Of a DNA stretch of 64,000 bases, positions 30,575-39,544 are shown piece by piece. Numbering within the stretch: position 1 is the stretch's first letter; each line of letters starts with the position of its first letter. This DNA comes from Atopobium sp. oral taxon 416. Lineage in GTDB: Bacteria > Actinomycetota > Coriobacteriia > Coriobacteriales > Atopobiaceae. Made by a program: the position numbers and the translations under genes. The stretch covers positions 1,798,001-1,862,000 of the forward strand of contig NZ_CP072380.1 of assembly GCF_018128285.1 (NCBI RefSeq), written 5' to 3'. Under the pieces are notes generated by a model. It saw only the letters and a program-made list of their open reading frames with translations, made no database searches and was not told the DNA's origin.

Positions 30575-31574
30575 GACCTGTGGGGGAACCAAAGCCTGCG
30601 TGGTCTCAGAGTCCCACGTGATGCCCCTCTACGGCATGGAGGTGATGGACTCCCTCAAGGCTGCAGGCTACCAGGTGGTCCCTGCGGTCTTCCCTGCCGG
30701 TGAGGCTTCCAAAAACCTCACCACACTCGGTGAGCTGCTTGAGACCGTCGCCAACTACGAGCTTACCCGCGGCGATGTGATCGTCGCCCTGGGCGGCGGG
30801 GTCACCGGTGATGTCGCGGGACTTGTGGCAGCCCTCTATCTGCGCGGCATCAAGGTCGTCCAGGTGCCGACTTCCTTACTTGCAATGGTCGACTCCTCCG
30901 TGGGTGGCAAGACTGCGATCGATATTCCCCAAGGGAAAAACCTGGTCGGCGCCTTCTGGCAGCCGAGCGCGGTGATTGCAGATATCGACTGTTTCAAGAC
31001 GATCCCTCATGAGCTTTTCACCGACTCCTGCGGCGAGGTGATCAAGCACGCAGTATTGGCGGATCTAGAACTGTTCAAGACACTGCAGAAGACACCCCTC
31101 AACTCCGGAGAGCTCGACGAGCGAGCAATGGCGAACATCGTGGCGCGAAACATCCGCATCAAGCGCGATGTGGTCGCCGCCGACGAGCGGGAGCAGGGAC
31201 TGCGGCAGACCCTGAACCTCGGCCACACGATTGGGCACGCGGTTGAAGCAGCTTACCACTTCAAACTCGGCCACGGCAGCTGCGTGGCAATCGGGTTGTG
31301 CGCGATGGCACGAGCTTCCGCAAAGAAGGGCTGGTGCTCTCAGGAGACCGCGCAGGCTATTGAAGACCTCGTCCGCGCCCACCAGCTCCCCTACGATACA
31401 AAGATCGACCACGAGGTGATCGAGGAGTATGCCACCCATGACAAGAAACGCCGCGGTGACTCCATCACGATCGTCGTGCCAACGAAAATCGGCTCAGTGA
31501 CGCTCAGGAAGATCAGCAGAGCTGAGCTGCGTGAGCTTATCGATTTGGGATGCGGATCTGGACGGCAACCATGA
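30465..31574 (+). CDS. aroB: 3-Dehydroquinate synthase
   Basis: Converts DAHP to 3-dehydroquinate using NAD and a metal. 369 residues. ALGGGVTGDVAGLVAALYLRG near 107 is the NAD-binding signature; metal ligands are in the E of CGEVIKHAVL and in NLGHTIGHAVE. The long overlap with tyrA suggests translational coupling. GGGAGAGATAGACC lies in front of the ATG. The stop overlaps the aroA start (ATGA). Confidence 0.95.
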   Translation: MTDTPNATTIEVPTTSKTYLCRVGAHILSQVGNITRETCGGTKACVVSESHVMPLYGMEVMDSLKAAGYQVVPAVFPAGEASKNLTTLGELLETVANYELTRGDVIVALGGGVTGDVAGLVAALYLRGIKVVQVPTSLLAMVDSSVGGKTAIDIPQGKNLVGAFWQPSAVIADIDCFKTIPHELFTDSCGEVIKHAVLADLELFKTLQKTPLNSGELDERAMANIVARNIRIKRDVVAADEREQGLRQTLNLGHTIGHAVEAAYHFKLGHGSCVAIGLCAMARASAKKGWCSQETAQAIEDLVRAHQLPYDTKIDHEVIEEYATHDKKRRGDSITIVVPTKIGSVTLRKISRAELRELIDLGCGSGRQP

Positions 31575-32890
31575 ATGTCACTATCTCTCCTCACGCCCTG
31601 TCGGGCACGATCCCTTCAATCGCCTCGAAGTCGGTGGCGCACCGCATCTTGATCCTGGCGGCGTTGTGCCCCACCGACGCCGAGATCGCCTGCTCGACCA
31701 CCTCGGTCGACATCGACGCCACAATCAGGTGCCTCAACGCGTTGGGGGCAGCGATCACCCCAACTGAAGGCGGCTACCATGTGGCGCCGATTCCGGCAGT
31801 TGAAGAGAGAACCTCCCCGCGCGGGAATATCGGCCGAACGCTCGAGTGCGAAGAGTCCGGCTCGACCCTGCGCTTCCTGCTTCCGGTGGTGGCAGCACTC
31901 GGCTGCGGAGCCCATTTCACGGGGCACGGCAGACTCGCCAAGCGTCCACTCTCCCCTCTCTATGAACTGCTGCAACAGGGTGGTTGCTCACTTTCTCCCC
32001 AAGGCACGTTTCCACTCGACCTATCCGGGAAGCTCCAGTCACACGAGTTCATCCTGTCGGGGAATGTCTCCTCACAGTTCGTCACAGGACTCCTGATGGC
32101 AGCGTCTGTAATGGACGGTCCGGTTAAGATTGTGGTCGCGGAGCCCATCCAATCACGCCCCTATATCGATATCACCCTCAAAGCCATGGCCGACTTCGGG
32201 ATAAAGATCATGAGCACCCCGGTTCTCCACGGTGACAAGGCGTGCGTTGAGTACACCGTCACGCCGACACACACCCCGCTGACCTCCCCTGGCCTGCTCA
32301 CCGTCGAAGGCGACTGGTCCAATGCCGCCTTCTGGCTCTCCGCCGGCGCAATCGGCACCGACTCGGTCTGTGTCACCAACATGAATCTCTCCTCGGTCCA
32401 AGGAGACCGCTACTGTTTGGCCGCGCTTGCACTGTTTGGCGCCCGCATCAACCGGGCACCGGGGCAAGTCAGCGTCTCACACGGCACCTTGAGCCCTGTC
32501 AAAATCGATGTCCACGATATCCCCGACCTTGTCCCGGTTCTCGCAGTCGTCGCCGCCTATGCCCAGGGTGAGACCCGCTTCACCCATGCGGAACGCCTGC
32601 GGCTGAAAGAATCCGACCGCCTCGAGAGCACCGCAGACCTGATCCGCGCGATGGGCGGCGAGGTCGCCACGACTGACTCCGCACTCACGATTGTAGGACA
32701 CGGCGGACTTCACGGGGGCGGCCCGGTCGACGCCGCAAACGACCACCGCATCGCGATGGCAGCTGCAATCGCCGCAACCTGTGCTGAGGAGCCCACGAAG
32801 ATCCTCGGTGCCGAGTGCGTATCAAAGTCGTACCCCAGCTTCTTTGAGGACTTCCAAGCGCTCGGTGGCCTTGTCAAAAAGGAAGTGTGA
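31571..32890 (+). CDS. aroA: 5-Enolpyruvylshikimate-3-phosphate synthase
   Basis: Adds enolpyruvate from PEP to shikimate 3-phosphate. The ATG at 31571 (ATGA overlap with aroB) gives 439 residues. SIASKSVAHRILILAALC carries the N-terminal Lys-Ser pair; ECEESGSTLRFLLPVVAALG is close to the usual NAGTxxR motif (here EESGSTLRF); LKESDRLES and NDHRIAMAAAIA are the later signatures. It has AroA rather than glyphosate-sensitive NAGTAMR form, as is usual for Gram-positive class enzymes. Confidence 0.94.
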   Translation: MNVTISPHALSGTIPSIASKSVAHRILILAALCPTDAEIACSTTSVDIDATIRCLNALGAAITPTEGGYHVAPIPAVEERTSPRGNIGRTLECEESGSTLRFLLPVVAALGCGAHFTGHGRLAKRPLSPLYELLQQGGCSLSPQGTFPLDLSGKLQSHEFILSGNVSSQFVTGLLMAASVMDGPVKIVVAEPIQSRPYIDITLKAMADFGIKIMSTPVLHGDKACVEYTVTPTHTPLTSPGLLTVEGDWSNAAFWLSAGAIGTDSVCVTNMNLSSVQGDRYCLAALALFGARINRAPGQVSVSHGTLSPVKIDVHDIPDLVPVLAVVAAYAQGETRFTHAERLRLKESDRLESTADLIRAMGGEVATTDSALTIVGHGGLHGGGPVDAANDHRIAMAAAIAATCAEEPTKILGAECVSKSYPSFFEDFQALGGLVKKEV

Positions 32891-32893
32891 TCT

Positions 32894-34039
32894 ATGCCCT
32901 CTCATATGGGTACTACACTCACAGTCTCGGTCTTCGGACAGTCACATTCGCCCGCGATCGGCTGTGTGGTCGAGGGGCTTCCCTCGGGAATTTCGATCGA
33001 TATGGATAAACTGCAGGCCTTCATGGCTCGCCGGGCTCCCGGACAGGGAACCTTCACGACGCCGCGCAAAGAGAAGGACATCCCCGAGATTGTCTCAGGG
33101 TTGAACCAGCACGGCACAACCTGTGGGGCACCGCTCGCGGCGATCATCAGAAACACCAACACCCGTTCGGTTGACTACAAGAACATCGCCTCGGTCCCCC
33201 GCCCCGGCCATGCGGATTTCCCCGCCTGGGTCAAGTGGGGTAAGGATCACGATATCGCGGGCGGCGGCCACTTCTCCGGCCGGCTGACCGCGCCACTCTG
33301 CCTTGCCGGGGGTATCGCTCTACAGGTATTGCAGCAGCACGGTGTGGAAATCGCCGCACACTTGAGCTCCGTAGGTCAGATCCACGACGAGCGGCTCTAC
33401 ACCTACAACAACTCCCCCAAGGGCCGAGAAAAGCTCAACCAGCAGATCGAGACGCTGCATGAGCATCCCTACACGTTGCCCACTCTCTCAGAGGTAGCCT
33501 CAAAGCACATGCTCGCTGCAATTGATGAGGCGAGGCGCAACATTGACTCCATCGGTGGCACCATCGAGTGCGCTGTGGCAGGCCTGCCTGCCGGCATCGG
33601 TTCCCCGATGTTCGATGGGATGGAGAACATCCTGGCGCGTGACCTCTTCGGAATCCCCGGTATGAAAGCTTTGGAATTCGGCCGCGGCTTCGATGTGGCC
33701 CGGCTCCACGGTTCTGAAGACAATGACACCTACGCGCTCGACGAGCAGGGTCAGGTCTATCCCACCACCAACAATGCGGGCGGGATCCTGGGCGGCATTA
33801 CGACCGGCGCCGCACTGTCCTTTAGATTGGCTATGAAGCCGACCTCGAGCATCTCGCGGCCACAGCCATCGGTCAATCTTGCTACGATGGAGGGGACAAC
33901 CCTTACAGTGCATGGCCGCCATGACCCGTGCATCGCCGTGCGCGCCGTCCCGGTCGTGGAGGCTGTAGCGGCCCTCGCGTCGCTGGACGCCTGGCTCTCC
34001 TTCCCTCCCCAAAACACTGCGCTCGATACACAAAAGTGA
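32894..34039 (+). CDS. aroC: Chorismate synthase
   Basis: FMN-dependent elimination giving chorismate. 381 residues. The start MPSHMGTTLTVSVFGQSHSPAIG is typical (GxSHG reads GQSHS). RPGHADFPAWVKWG and GGGHFSGRLTAPLCLAGGI are signature 2, and the C-terminal NAGGILGGITTG with RPQPSV confirms it. Four bases after aroA. Confidence 0.95.
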   Translation: MPSHMGTTLTVSVFGQSHSPAIGCVVEGLPSGISIDMDKLQAFMARRAPGQGTFTTPRKEKDIPEIVSGLNQHGTTCGAPLAAIIRNTNTRSVDYKNIASVPRPGHADFPAWVKWGKDHDIAGGGHFSGRLTAPLCLAGGIALQVLQQHGVEIAAHLSSVGQIHDERLYTYNNSPKGREKLNQQIETLHEHPYTLPTLSEVASKHMLAAIDEARRNIDSIGGTIECAVAGLPAGIGSPMFDGMENILARDLFGIPGMKALEFGRGFDVARLHGSEDNDTYALDEQGQVYPTTNNAGGILGGITTGAALSFRLAMKPTSSISRPQPSVNLATMEGTTLTVHGRHDPCIAVRAVPVVEAVAALASLDAWLSFPPQNTALDTQK

Positions 34040-34047
34040 GGTACGCC

Positions 34048-35193
34048 GTGCGTGATCTTCCTGAAGTAAGAAAAGACCTCGACAGCATCGACTCTCAGAT
34101 GATCGACCTATTTCTGCAGCGTATGAAGCTTGCAGATGAGGTCGCTGACTATAAGGCCAAGAACCATCTGCCCATTTTGGACAGAGAGCGTGAACGTGAG
34201 AAGCTCGCCCGCGTCGCAAACTCGGTCCCAATGGAATTCCGTAACTACGCGCAGGTCTTAGAGGGCCTTCTGATGGAAGCCGCACGCGCCAGGGAGTACA
34301 AAGACATCGGCACGATGTCCAATGTTGGCAGCCAAATCTACGAGGCTATCAAGCATGAGCCGAAGCTTTTCCCGCAGCGCGCCAATGTCGCGTGCCAGGG
34401 GGTTGAGGGTGCCTATTCGCAGATCGCCACTGACCGGATCTTCAAGCATCCGACAATCGCCTACTTTGACTCTTTCGAGGGGGTCTTCAGAGCCGTCGAA
34501 GAGGGTTTCTCCCAGTTCGGGGTCCTGCCAGTTGAGAACTCCACCGCCGGCACCGTCAACCAGGTGTATGACCTGATGATGGAGCATCACTTCTCGATCG
34601 TGCGCTCCACCCGCATCAAGATCGACCACAACGTGTTGGCCAAGCCGGGCACCGAGATGGACCAGATCAAGGATATCTACTCCCACGAGCAGGCGATAAG
34701 GCAGTGCCACCGCTTTTTGATCGAGCACCCCTACATCAAGGTACATGCGGTTGAGAATACGGCGATAGCGGCGAGAATGGTCGCGGAGAGCGACCGCGAC
34801 GACGTGGCAGCGCTCTCGAGCCGTGCCTGCGCCGAACTCTACAACCTCAACATCCTGATGCACAGCGTGCAGGACACCGGGAACAACTTCACACGCTTCG
34901 CCTGCATCACCAAGGACCTCACGATCTATCCCGGTGCAGACAGAACCTCGCTGATGCTGATTGTCAACCATGAACCGGGCGCGCTGTACAAGGTACTGTC
35001 ACGCTTCTATGCCCTCGATATCAACCTGGTGAAATTGGAGAGTCGACCGATCCCGGACCGCGACTTCGAGTTCATGTTCTACTTCGATATCGAATGCCCC
35101 GCTGAGGCCCCGGAGTTTGCCACCCTGATCAACTCCCTGGGCGATGTCTGCGAGGAGTTCCGCTATCTGGGGTCATACCGAGAAATCATTTAG
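34048..35193 (+). CDS. pheA: Bifunctional chorismate mutase / prephenate dehydratase
   Basis: P-protein of phenylalanine synthesis. The GTG at 34048 is chosen: GAGG seven bases upstream, eight bases after the aroC stop, and the protein then begins at the chorismate mutase domain; an open frame continues upstream inside aroC. 381 residues: AroQ-type mutase (1-90, RKDLDSIDSQMIDLFLQRMK), prephenate dehydratase (about 105-285, GAYSQIA, ENSTAGTVNQVYDL, GNNFTRFACI) and an ACT domain (about 295-375) with NHEPGALYKVLS and ESRP, the phenylalanine-sensing motif. Feedback inhibition by phenylalanine is therefore likely. Confidence 0.95.
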   Translation: MRDLPEVRKDLDSIDSQMIDLFLQRMKLADEVADYKAKNHLPILDREREREKLARVANSVPMEFRNYAQVLEGLLMEAARAREYKDIGTMSNVGSQIYEAIKHEPKLFPQRANVACQGVEGAYSQIATDRIFKHPTIAYFDSFEGVFRAVEEGFSQFGVLPVENSTAGTVNQVYDLMMEHHFSIVRSTRIKIDHNVLAKPGTEMDQIKDIYSHEQAIRQCHRFLIEHPYIKVHAVENTAIAARMVAESDRDDVAALSSRACAELYNLNILMHSVQDTGNNFTRFACITKDLTIYPGADRTSLMLIVNHEPGALYKVLSRFYALDINLVKLESRPIPDRDFEFMFYFDIECPAEAPEFATLINSLGDVCEEFRYLGSYREII

Positions 35194-35205
35194 GAGCACA
35201 CACCT

Positions 35206-36492
35206 ATGGATACATCCAGACACACCTTCGGCCTGATCGGCCATCCCTTGGGACACAGCTGGTCCCCGCTGATCCACAAACAGTTGGGGTCAACCCCCTA
35301 TGACTTAATCGAGCTGGAACCAGACGAGGTAGAGCCTTTTCTGAAGGAGGGCGACTGGAAGGGGCTCAACGTCACGATCCCTTACAAGGAAAAGGCGGCA
35401 CAGCTCGCAGATGTCACCACCGAGCGCGTCAAGCGCACCGGAGCGGCCAATACCTTGGTTAAAGACAAGAACGGGCGCATTGTTGCGGAGAACACCGACG
35501 TGCTCGGCTTTGAGTATCTACTGGAGCGCTTCTGCACACAGAAACTCTACGCCACCTCTACCAAACAGCTCCTTCAGCACCAGGACGTGTTGGTCTTAGG
35601 ATCTGGCGGAGCGAGCAAGGCGGTCCAGGCGGCGCTAGAGGATCTAAATGTACACGTGAGTGTGATCTCCCGCAGAGGTGAGGACACCTATGCCACGATC
35701 ACCCAAAAACATTCCCACGTCTCCCTGATCGTGAACACCACCCCCGTGGGTATGTATCCTAACTGCCCGAAAAGTCCGCTTGATCAGGAGACCCTCGCCG
35801 CGTTTCCGGAGCTATTCGGCGTGCTCGATGTGGTCTACAATCCCCGGCGCACCAAACTGTGCATGCTGGCAGAGTCGATACACCTACCCTCGGAGTCCGG
35901 CCTCGCGATGCTCATCGCCCAGGCCTTCCATTCAAGCACCCTCTTCCAGGACAAAGACCTCGACGATTCCCTGATTGAAACGATCGAGAATACGATCGTA
36001 CGGGAAACCGAGAACCTGATCCTGATCGGGATGCCCGGTAGCGGGAAGACCTCAACCGGCAAGCACTTAGCGCACCTGCTGCACCGCCCTTTCCTCGATA
36101 TGGACCAGGCGTTCACGATGGAGTTCGGGATCAGCCCTGCCACCTTTATCGAAACAAAGGGTGAAGCGAGCTTCAGAGAATTGGAGACGAGCCTGCTTGC
36201 CAAGAGCGCTTCACGCCCCGGCATGGTCATCTCCTGCGGCGGAGGTGTCGTTACCCGTCCGGAAAACTATGAGCTGCTCCACCAGAATGGCCGTATCATT
36301 ATGCTCAACCGACCTCTGATCGGCCTTGAAACCGATGGGCGCCCCATCTCACAGCGTGACGGGATCGCCAAACTCGCCGAGACGCGCATGCCGCTCTATC
36401 GGGGTTGGGCTGACTTCGTGATCCGCACTACGGGCACGCCCAAGGGTGACGTAGAGGCGATTCTCTCGAGGCTTAAAAGCTCGGCGGATTAG
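35206..36492 (+). CDS. aroEK: Fused shikimate dehydrogenase - shikimate kinase
   Basis: 428 residues with two enzymes in one chain. Residues 1-255 are shikimate dehydrogenase: GHPLGHSWSPLIHKQL, NVTIPYKEKA with the catalytic lysine at 61, ENTDVLGF, and the NADP loop LGSGGASKAVQAAL. Residues 270-428 are shikimate kinase: Walker A GMPGSGKT (275-282), DMDQAF (the DxD pair), FRELE and CGGGVV. The two catalyse steps 4 and 5 of the pathway, so the product can be passed on. The stop is followed within a few bases by an IS30 copy. Confidence 0.95.
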   Translation: MDTSRHTFGLIGHPLGHSWSPLIHKQLGSTPYDLIELEPDEVEPFLKEGDWKGLNVTIPYKEKAAQLADVTTERVKRTGAANTLVKDKNGRIVAENTDVLGFEYLLERFCTQKLYATSTKQLLQHQDVLVLGSGGASKAVQAALEDLNVHVSVISRRGEDTYATITQKHSHVSLIVNTTPVGMYPNCPKSPLDQETLAAFPELFGVLDVVYNPRRTKLCMLAESIHLPSESGLAMLIAQAFHSSTLFQDKDLDDSLIETIENTIVRETENLILIGMPGSGKTSTGKHLAHLLHRPFLDMDQAFTMEFGISPATFIETKGEASFRELETSLLAKSASRPGMVISCGGGVVTRPENYELLHQNGRIIMLNRPLIGLETDGRPISQRDGIAKLAETRMPLYRGWADFVIRTTGTPKGDVEAILSRLKSSAD

Positions 36493-37578
36493 CATTCTGA
36501 GTGCAACAGGATAGCCCGCTGGATGCAAGCGTGGCACACTCCGGAAGGCTACGATGTTGGTTGTCCAAGTCAACGTCGAAAGCTAAAAGGAATGTGCCAC
36601 TACACACATCTTAGCCTACAGGAGAGGAACTGCATAGCCGAGCTGCATGGCACAAGGGAAGGCCAATTGCCTATATCGCGGCAGAGATCGGCAGGGACAG
36701 CTCCAGCGTCTGCCACAAGCTCAAGAGGAACGGCTGGCACGGCCGCTTTAAGGCATGTACTGCCCAAAAGGAGGGCGGATGAGCGCCGCAGGAGATGCAG
36801 GGCGAAAAGGCGGCTTTCAGACCCTGCGCTTACGCAGAAGGTGCGCTTACTCATCATGGACAGACACTGGTCCCTGGAGCAGATAGACTATATCTCAGGC
36901 TCGAGGGTGGCGGCAGGTGCGTCGTTGAGCCTGCCGACTATTCTTACCGGCAGGTCCGTAGCCGCCACGCTCGAGCTGCCGGGATCCGGCCCGCAAGGCC
37001 AGGTGCGGCGCCACCTGCGCAGGAAGGGGAAGCAGGTCTGCAGCAAGAGGCCTAAGACGAGGGGTAAGATCAGGATCTTACACAGCGTAAAGGAGAGGCC
37101 CAAGAGGCCGATGCGAGGTCTCGTCTCGGAGAGGGGGCAGACGACACGCTCGTGGCAGCGGACCCGTGTGCCTGCTCGTGCTTGCCGACAGGGCAGTGAG
37201 GCTGCTTGCCGCGAAGAGAGCCAGCACGTCAGCGGGAGCGTCTCCAAAGCCGAGGTCGGGCTGCTACAGGGACGTCCCCTCGAGACGCTCACCCCGGATA
37301 GGGGCAAGCAGTTCGCAGGGCATACAGGGCTCACAAAGGCCCTGGGAGGCGTGCAGTTCTACTTCTGCGACCCTCACCATCCCTGGCAGAAGCCGACAGT
37401 TAAGAACACCAACGGGCTCCTGCGGGAGTTCTTCCCCAAGGGCACAGACTTCAGCAAGGTCACAAACGAGGAGGTGCAGCATGCGGTAGAGCTGATCTGT
37501 GACAGGCCAAGGAAGGTCCTGAAATACAGGACAGCCAACGAGGTCTTTAGGGAGATGTTGCACTCAGCTTGACAATCT
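36493..37578 (+). mobile_element. IS30-family element, copy 2 (within the aro operon)
   Basis: Homologous to 2619-3675. A single frame from about 36523 to 37572 is open (349 codons) but the conserved blocks are not all in it: HLSLQERNCIAEL (36592 on) and the C-terminal half RPLETLTPDRGKQFAGHTG to TANEVFREMLHSA are in that frame, while EIGRDSSSVCHKLKRNG and parts of the catalytic core (LLVLADRAVRLLAAKR) are in others. So it is frameshifted. FCDPHHPWQKPTVKNTNGL shows the third catalytic block with K where IS30 proteins usually have E. It separates aroEK from the EIIB-aroQ gene. Confidence 0.8.
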
Positions 37579-37770
37579 GCCCTCCAAATAAACGATCTCC
37601 TCACACAATCTACCATAGTACCTGCACAAACAGGTACCGAACTGTGCCGCTGGCACCGGAATAGCACCATTTGGGGTATCCGTTCGGCAAAGCGCCTGTT
37701 TCACCCATAGACTAGAGACATCATATACATATCGAGTTTATTGAATTTTGAATCTCATTGAAGGTTTCCC

Positions 37771-38766
37771 ATGGATGAACAGAGAACAGCCGAGAAGGTA
37801 CTCACAGCTGTAGGTGGAAGAAAGAACGTACTCGACAATATGATCTGCATGACGAGACTGAGGGTGACAGTGAATGACCCGGCGCTTGTGGACAGAAAAG
37901 CACTCAACAGCATCAACTCGGTCTTGGGCATCGCCCAGCGGGGTTCCAACAGCATCGAAGTCGTCTTCGGCCCCAATGTGATCGACCGCATCTTCAAGAG
38001 CTTTACCGACCTCACCCATCTCTCACAGGACATGCAGGTAGAGAGGTCACAGCACCAATCCAAGAAGAGAAGCGAAACGCCCGAAAACAAGCGCTCCTAT
38101 GATATACAGGTCAAAGCGAACACTGAGCGAGCCGCACAGTCCCCGGACAGCGCGAGCATGGATACCGACGATATCGAGCTCTTAGAGCACATGTTTCCCA
38201 ATGCGCAGGCAAAGTCGCAGGCGGAGACAGGCAAACAGGGAACGGTCGCCCACATCCATGCCTCAAAGCTTGTAAATGCACCGGCAGTGGCTGCAGCTAA
38301 ATCTGTCAAATCGACTTCAGAAGGCGAGCGTCTCCTTATTATCAACGGCCCCAACATCAACATGCTGGGTATCCGGGAACCCGACACCTACGGGACGGAC
38401 ACCTTTGCAGATCTGCTCGAGCTCTGCCAGCAGTCCGCTAAAGAAGCGGGCTTCAAAGACTGCCTCTGCTTCCAGTCAAACCATGAGGGGGATATTGTCG
38501 ACCAAATCCAGGACGCTTACTACGTCTTTGATGGCCTGATCATTAACCCCGCTGCCTATACACATACCTCGATTGCGATTCTGGATGCCGTGAAGGCCAT
38601 CAAGATCCCGACGATCGAAGTCCACATCTCCGATGTGCCGGAGCGCGAGAGCTTCCGACAGGTCTCCTATATCAGAGAGGCTGCCTTTGAGACAATTATG
38701 GGACAGGGTATCCAGGGGTACCGCAAGGCGATCTTCGATATGTGGAACCACCTGAAGGCACTCTAG
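37771..38766 (+). CDS. PTS EIIB domain fused to type II 3-dehydroquinate dehydratase
   Basis: 331 residues with two unrelated parts. Residues 5-80 match the glucose-type EIIB domain: TAEKVLTAVGGRKNV, then ICMTRLRVTV with the phosphorylatable Cys at 26, and NSIEVVFGPNVIDRIFKS. A polar, low-complexity linker covers about 85-185. Residues 188-331 are a full-length AroQ: NGPNINMLGIREPDTYGT (Tyr207), QSNHEGDIVDQI, IINPAAYTHTS (Asn259, His265), EVHISDV (Glu283, His285), R296 and GIQGY. All known catalytic residues are kept, so it should dehydrate 3-dehydroquinate to 3-dehydroshikimate. The EIIB part suggests control by PTS phosphorylation. GAAGG lies eight bases before the ATG. Confidence 0.9.
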   Translation: MDEQRTAEKVLTAVGGRKNVLDNMICMTRLRVTVNDPALVDRKALNSINSVLGIAQRGSNSIEVVFGPNVIDRIFKSFTDLTHLSQDMQVERSQHQSKKRSETPENKRSYDIQVKANTERAAQSPDSASMDTDDIELLEHMFPNAQAKSQAETGKQGTVAHIHASKLVNAPAVAAAKSVKSTSEGERLLIINGPNINMLGIREPDTYGTDTFADLLELCQQSAKEAGFKDCLCFQSNHEGDIVDQIQDAYYVFDGLIINPAAYTHTSIAILDAVKAIKIPTIEVHISDVPERESFRQVSYIREAAFETIMGQGIQGYRKAIFDMWNHLKAL

Positions 38767-39359
38767 TGCAGGGTGATCCTAAAACTGCTGAACTCCGTGA
38801 CCAACGTATCGACTCGTACATCCTGCGGACCGATCGGGAGCGGATTGGAGCTTACCTGCATCGAGCGGGCAAGCCCTATTTTTTCACCCATATAGAAAGC
38901 CAAGTACTTATCGTAATAGCCCCCACCGTAACCGACGCGGTAGCCATCGCAGTCGAAGACAAGGCCCGGGACAATGCACACGGACCCCTTCTGCATTTTC
39001 TGGGTCACGATCTTTTTTGTATCGACGTCCGGCTCGAGGATACCCATATAGCTGGGATGGACGTCGGCGAGCGAATCGATCAGATAGAAGTTCATCTTGC
39101 CGCTGTGGCACTTCGGTACCGCGACCTGTTTACCCAGTTTGAGGGTCTTGGTGATGAATCCTTTTGTGTCAACCTCATTGCCGAAGGAGATGTAGCTCAG
39201 AACTAACGGCGCCGCCTGATATTCTTCAAGCTTCATGACACGCTCGCAGATCACCTGGTCGCACCGCTCGCGTTTAACCGATCCTATCGCCCGGCGCATA
39301 ATAATGTAGTGCTGGCGAAGAGAGGTTTTATCTGCATCGGAGCCAGTTGAACTTGGCAT
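38763..39359 (-). CDS. 5-Formyltetrahydrofolate cyclo-ligase
   Basis: ATP-dependent conversion of 5-formyl-THF to 5,10-methenyl-THF. 198 residues. The signature RVGYGGGYYDKYLA (phosphate and folate binding) and CIVPGLVFDCDGYR are clear; FGNEVDTKGF corresponds to the usual EVDT motif. Converges with the EIIB-aroQ gene, overlapping it by four bases at the 3' ends. Confidence 0.93.
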   Translation of the reverse strand: MPSSTGSDADKTSLRQHYIIMRRAIGSVKRERCDQVICERVMKLEEYQAAPLVLSYISFGNEVDTKGFITKTLKLGKQVAVPKCHSGKMNFYLIDSLADVHPSYMGILEPDVDTKKIVTQKMQKGSVCIVPGLVFDCDGYRVGYGGGYYDKYLAFYMGEKIGLARSMQVSSNPLPIGPQDVRVDTLVTEFSSFRITLH

Positions 39360-39544
39360 GCATCGCTACCTTTCTCTTCGTTGCGGGACAAATATGGGCT
39401 GCGGTGACTTATTATCGCAGCCAAAATGAATAAATCGAAGTTAAACTCACACTTTTTTACCTGCTACTATAGTAACTTGTGAGTGCTGAGAAGATAGATA
39501 TACACATTGTATCCGCAGATTTTATTAACGAGGAGTTATATATC

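Noticed and set aside
36523-37572. A 349-codon open frame as an intact IS30 transposase
   Set aside because: The conserved blocks are spread over several frames; the frame is open by chance between compensating shifts.
37771-38025. EIIB part as a separate, complete PTS gene with a missing stop
   Set aside because: The frame runs without break through a linker into AroQ, and no start codon with a ribosome-binding site is found at the AroQ border, so a true fusion is more likely.
39360-39544. T-box riboswitch upstream of trpS
   Set aside because: No T-box core (TGGNACCGCG-like) and no terminator/antiterminator pair are visible.
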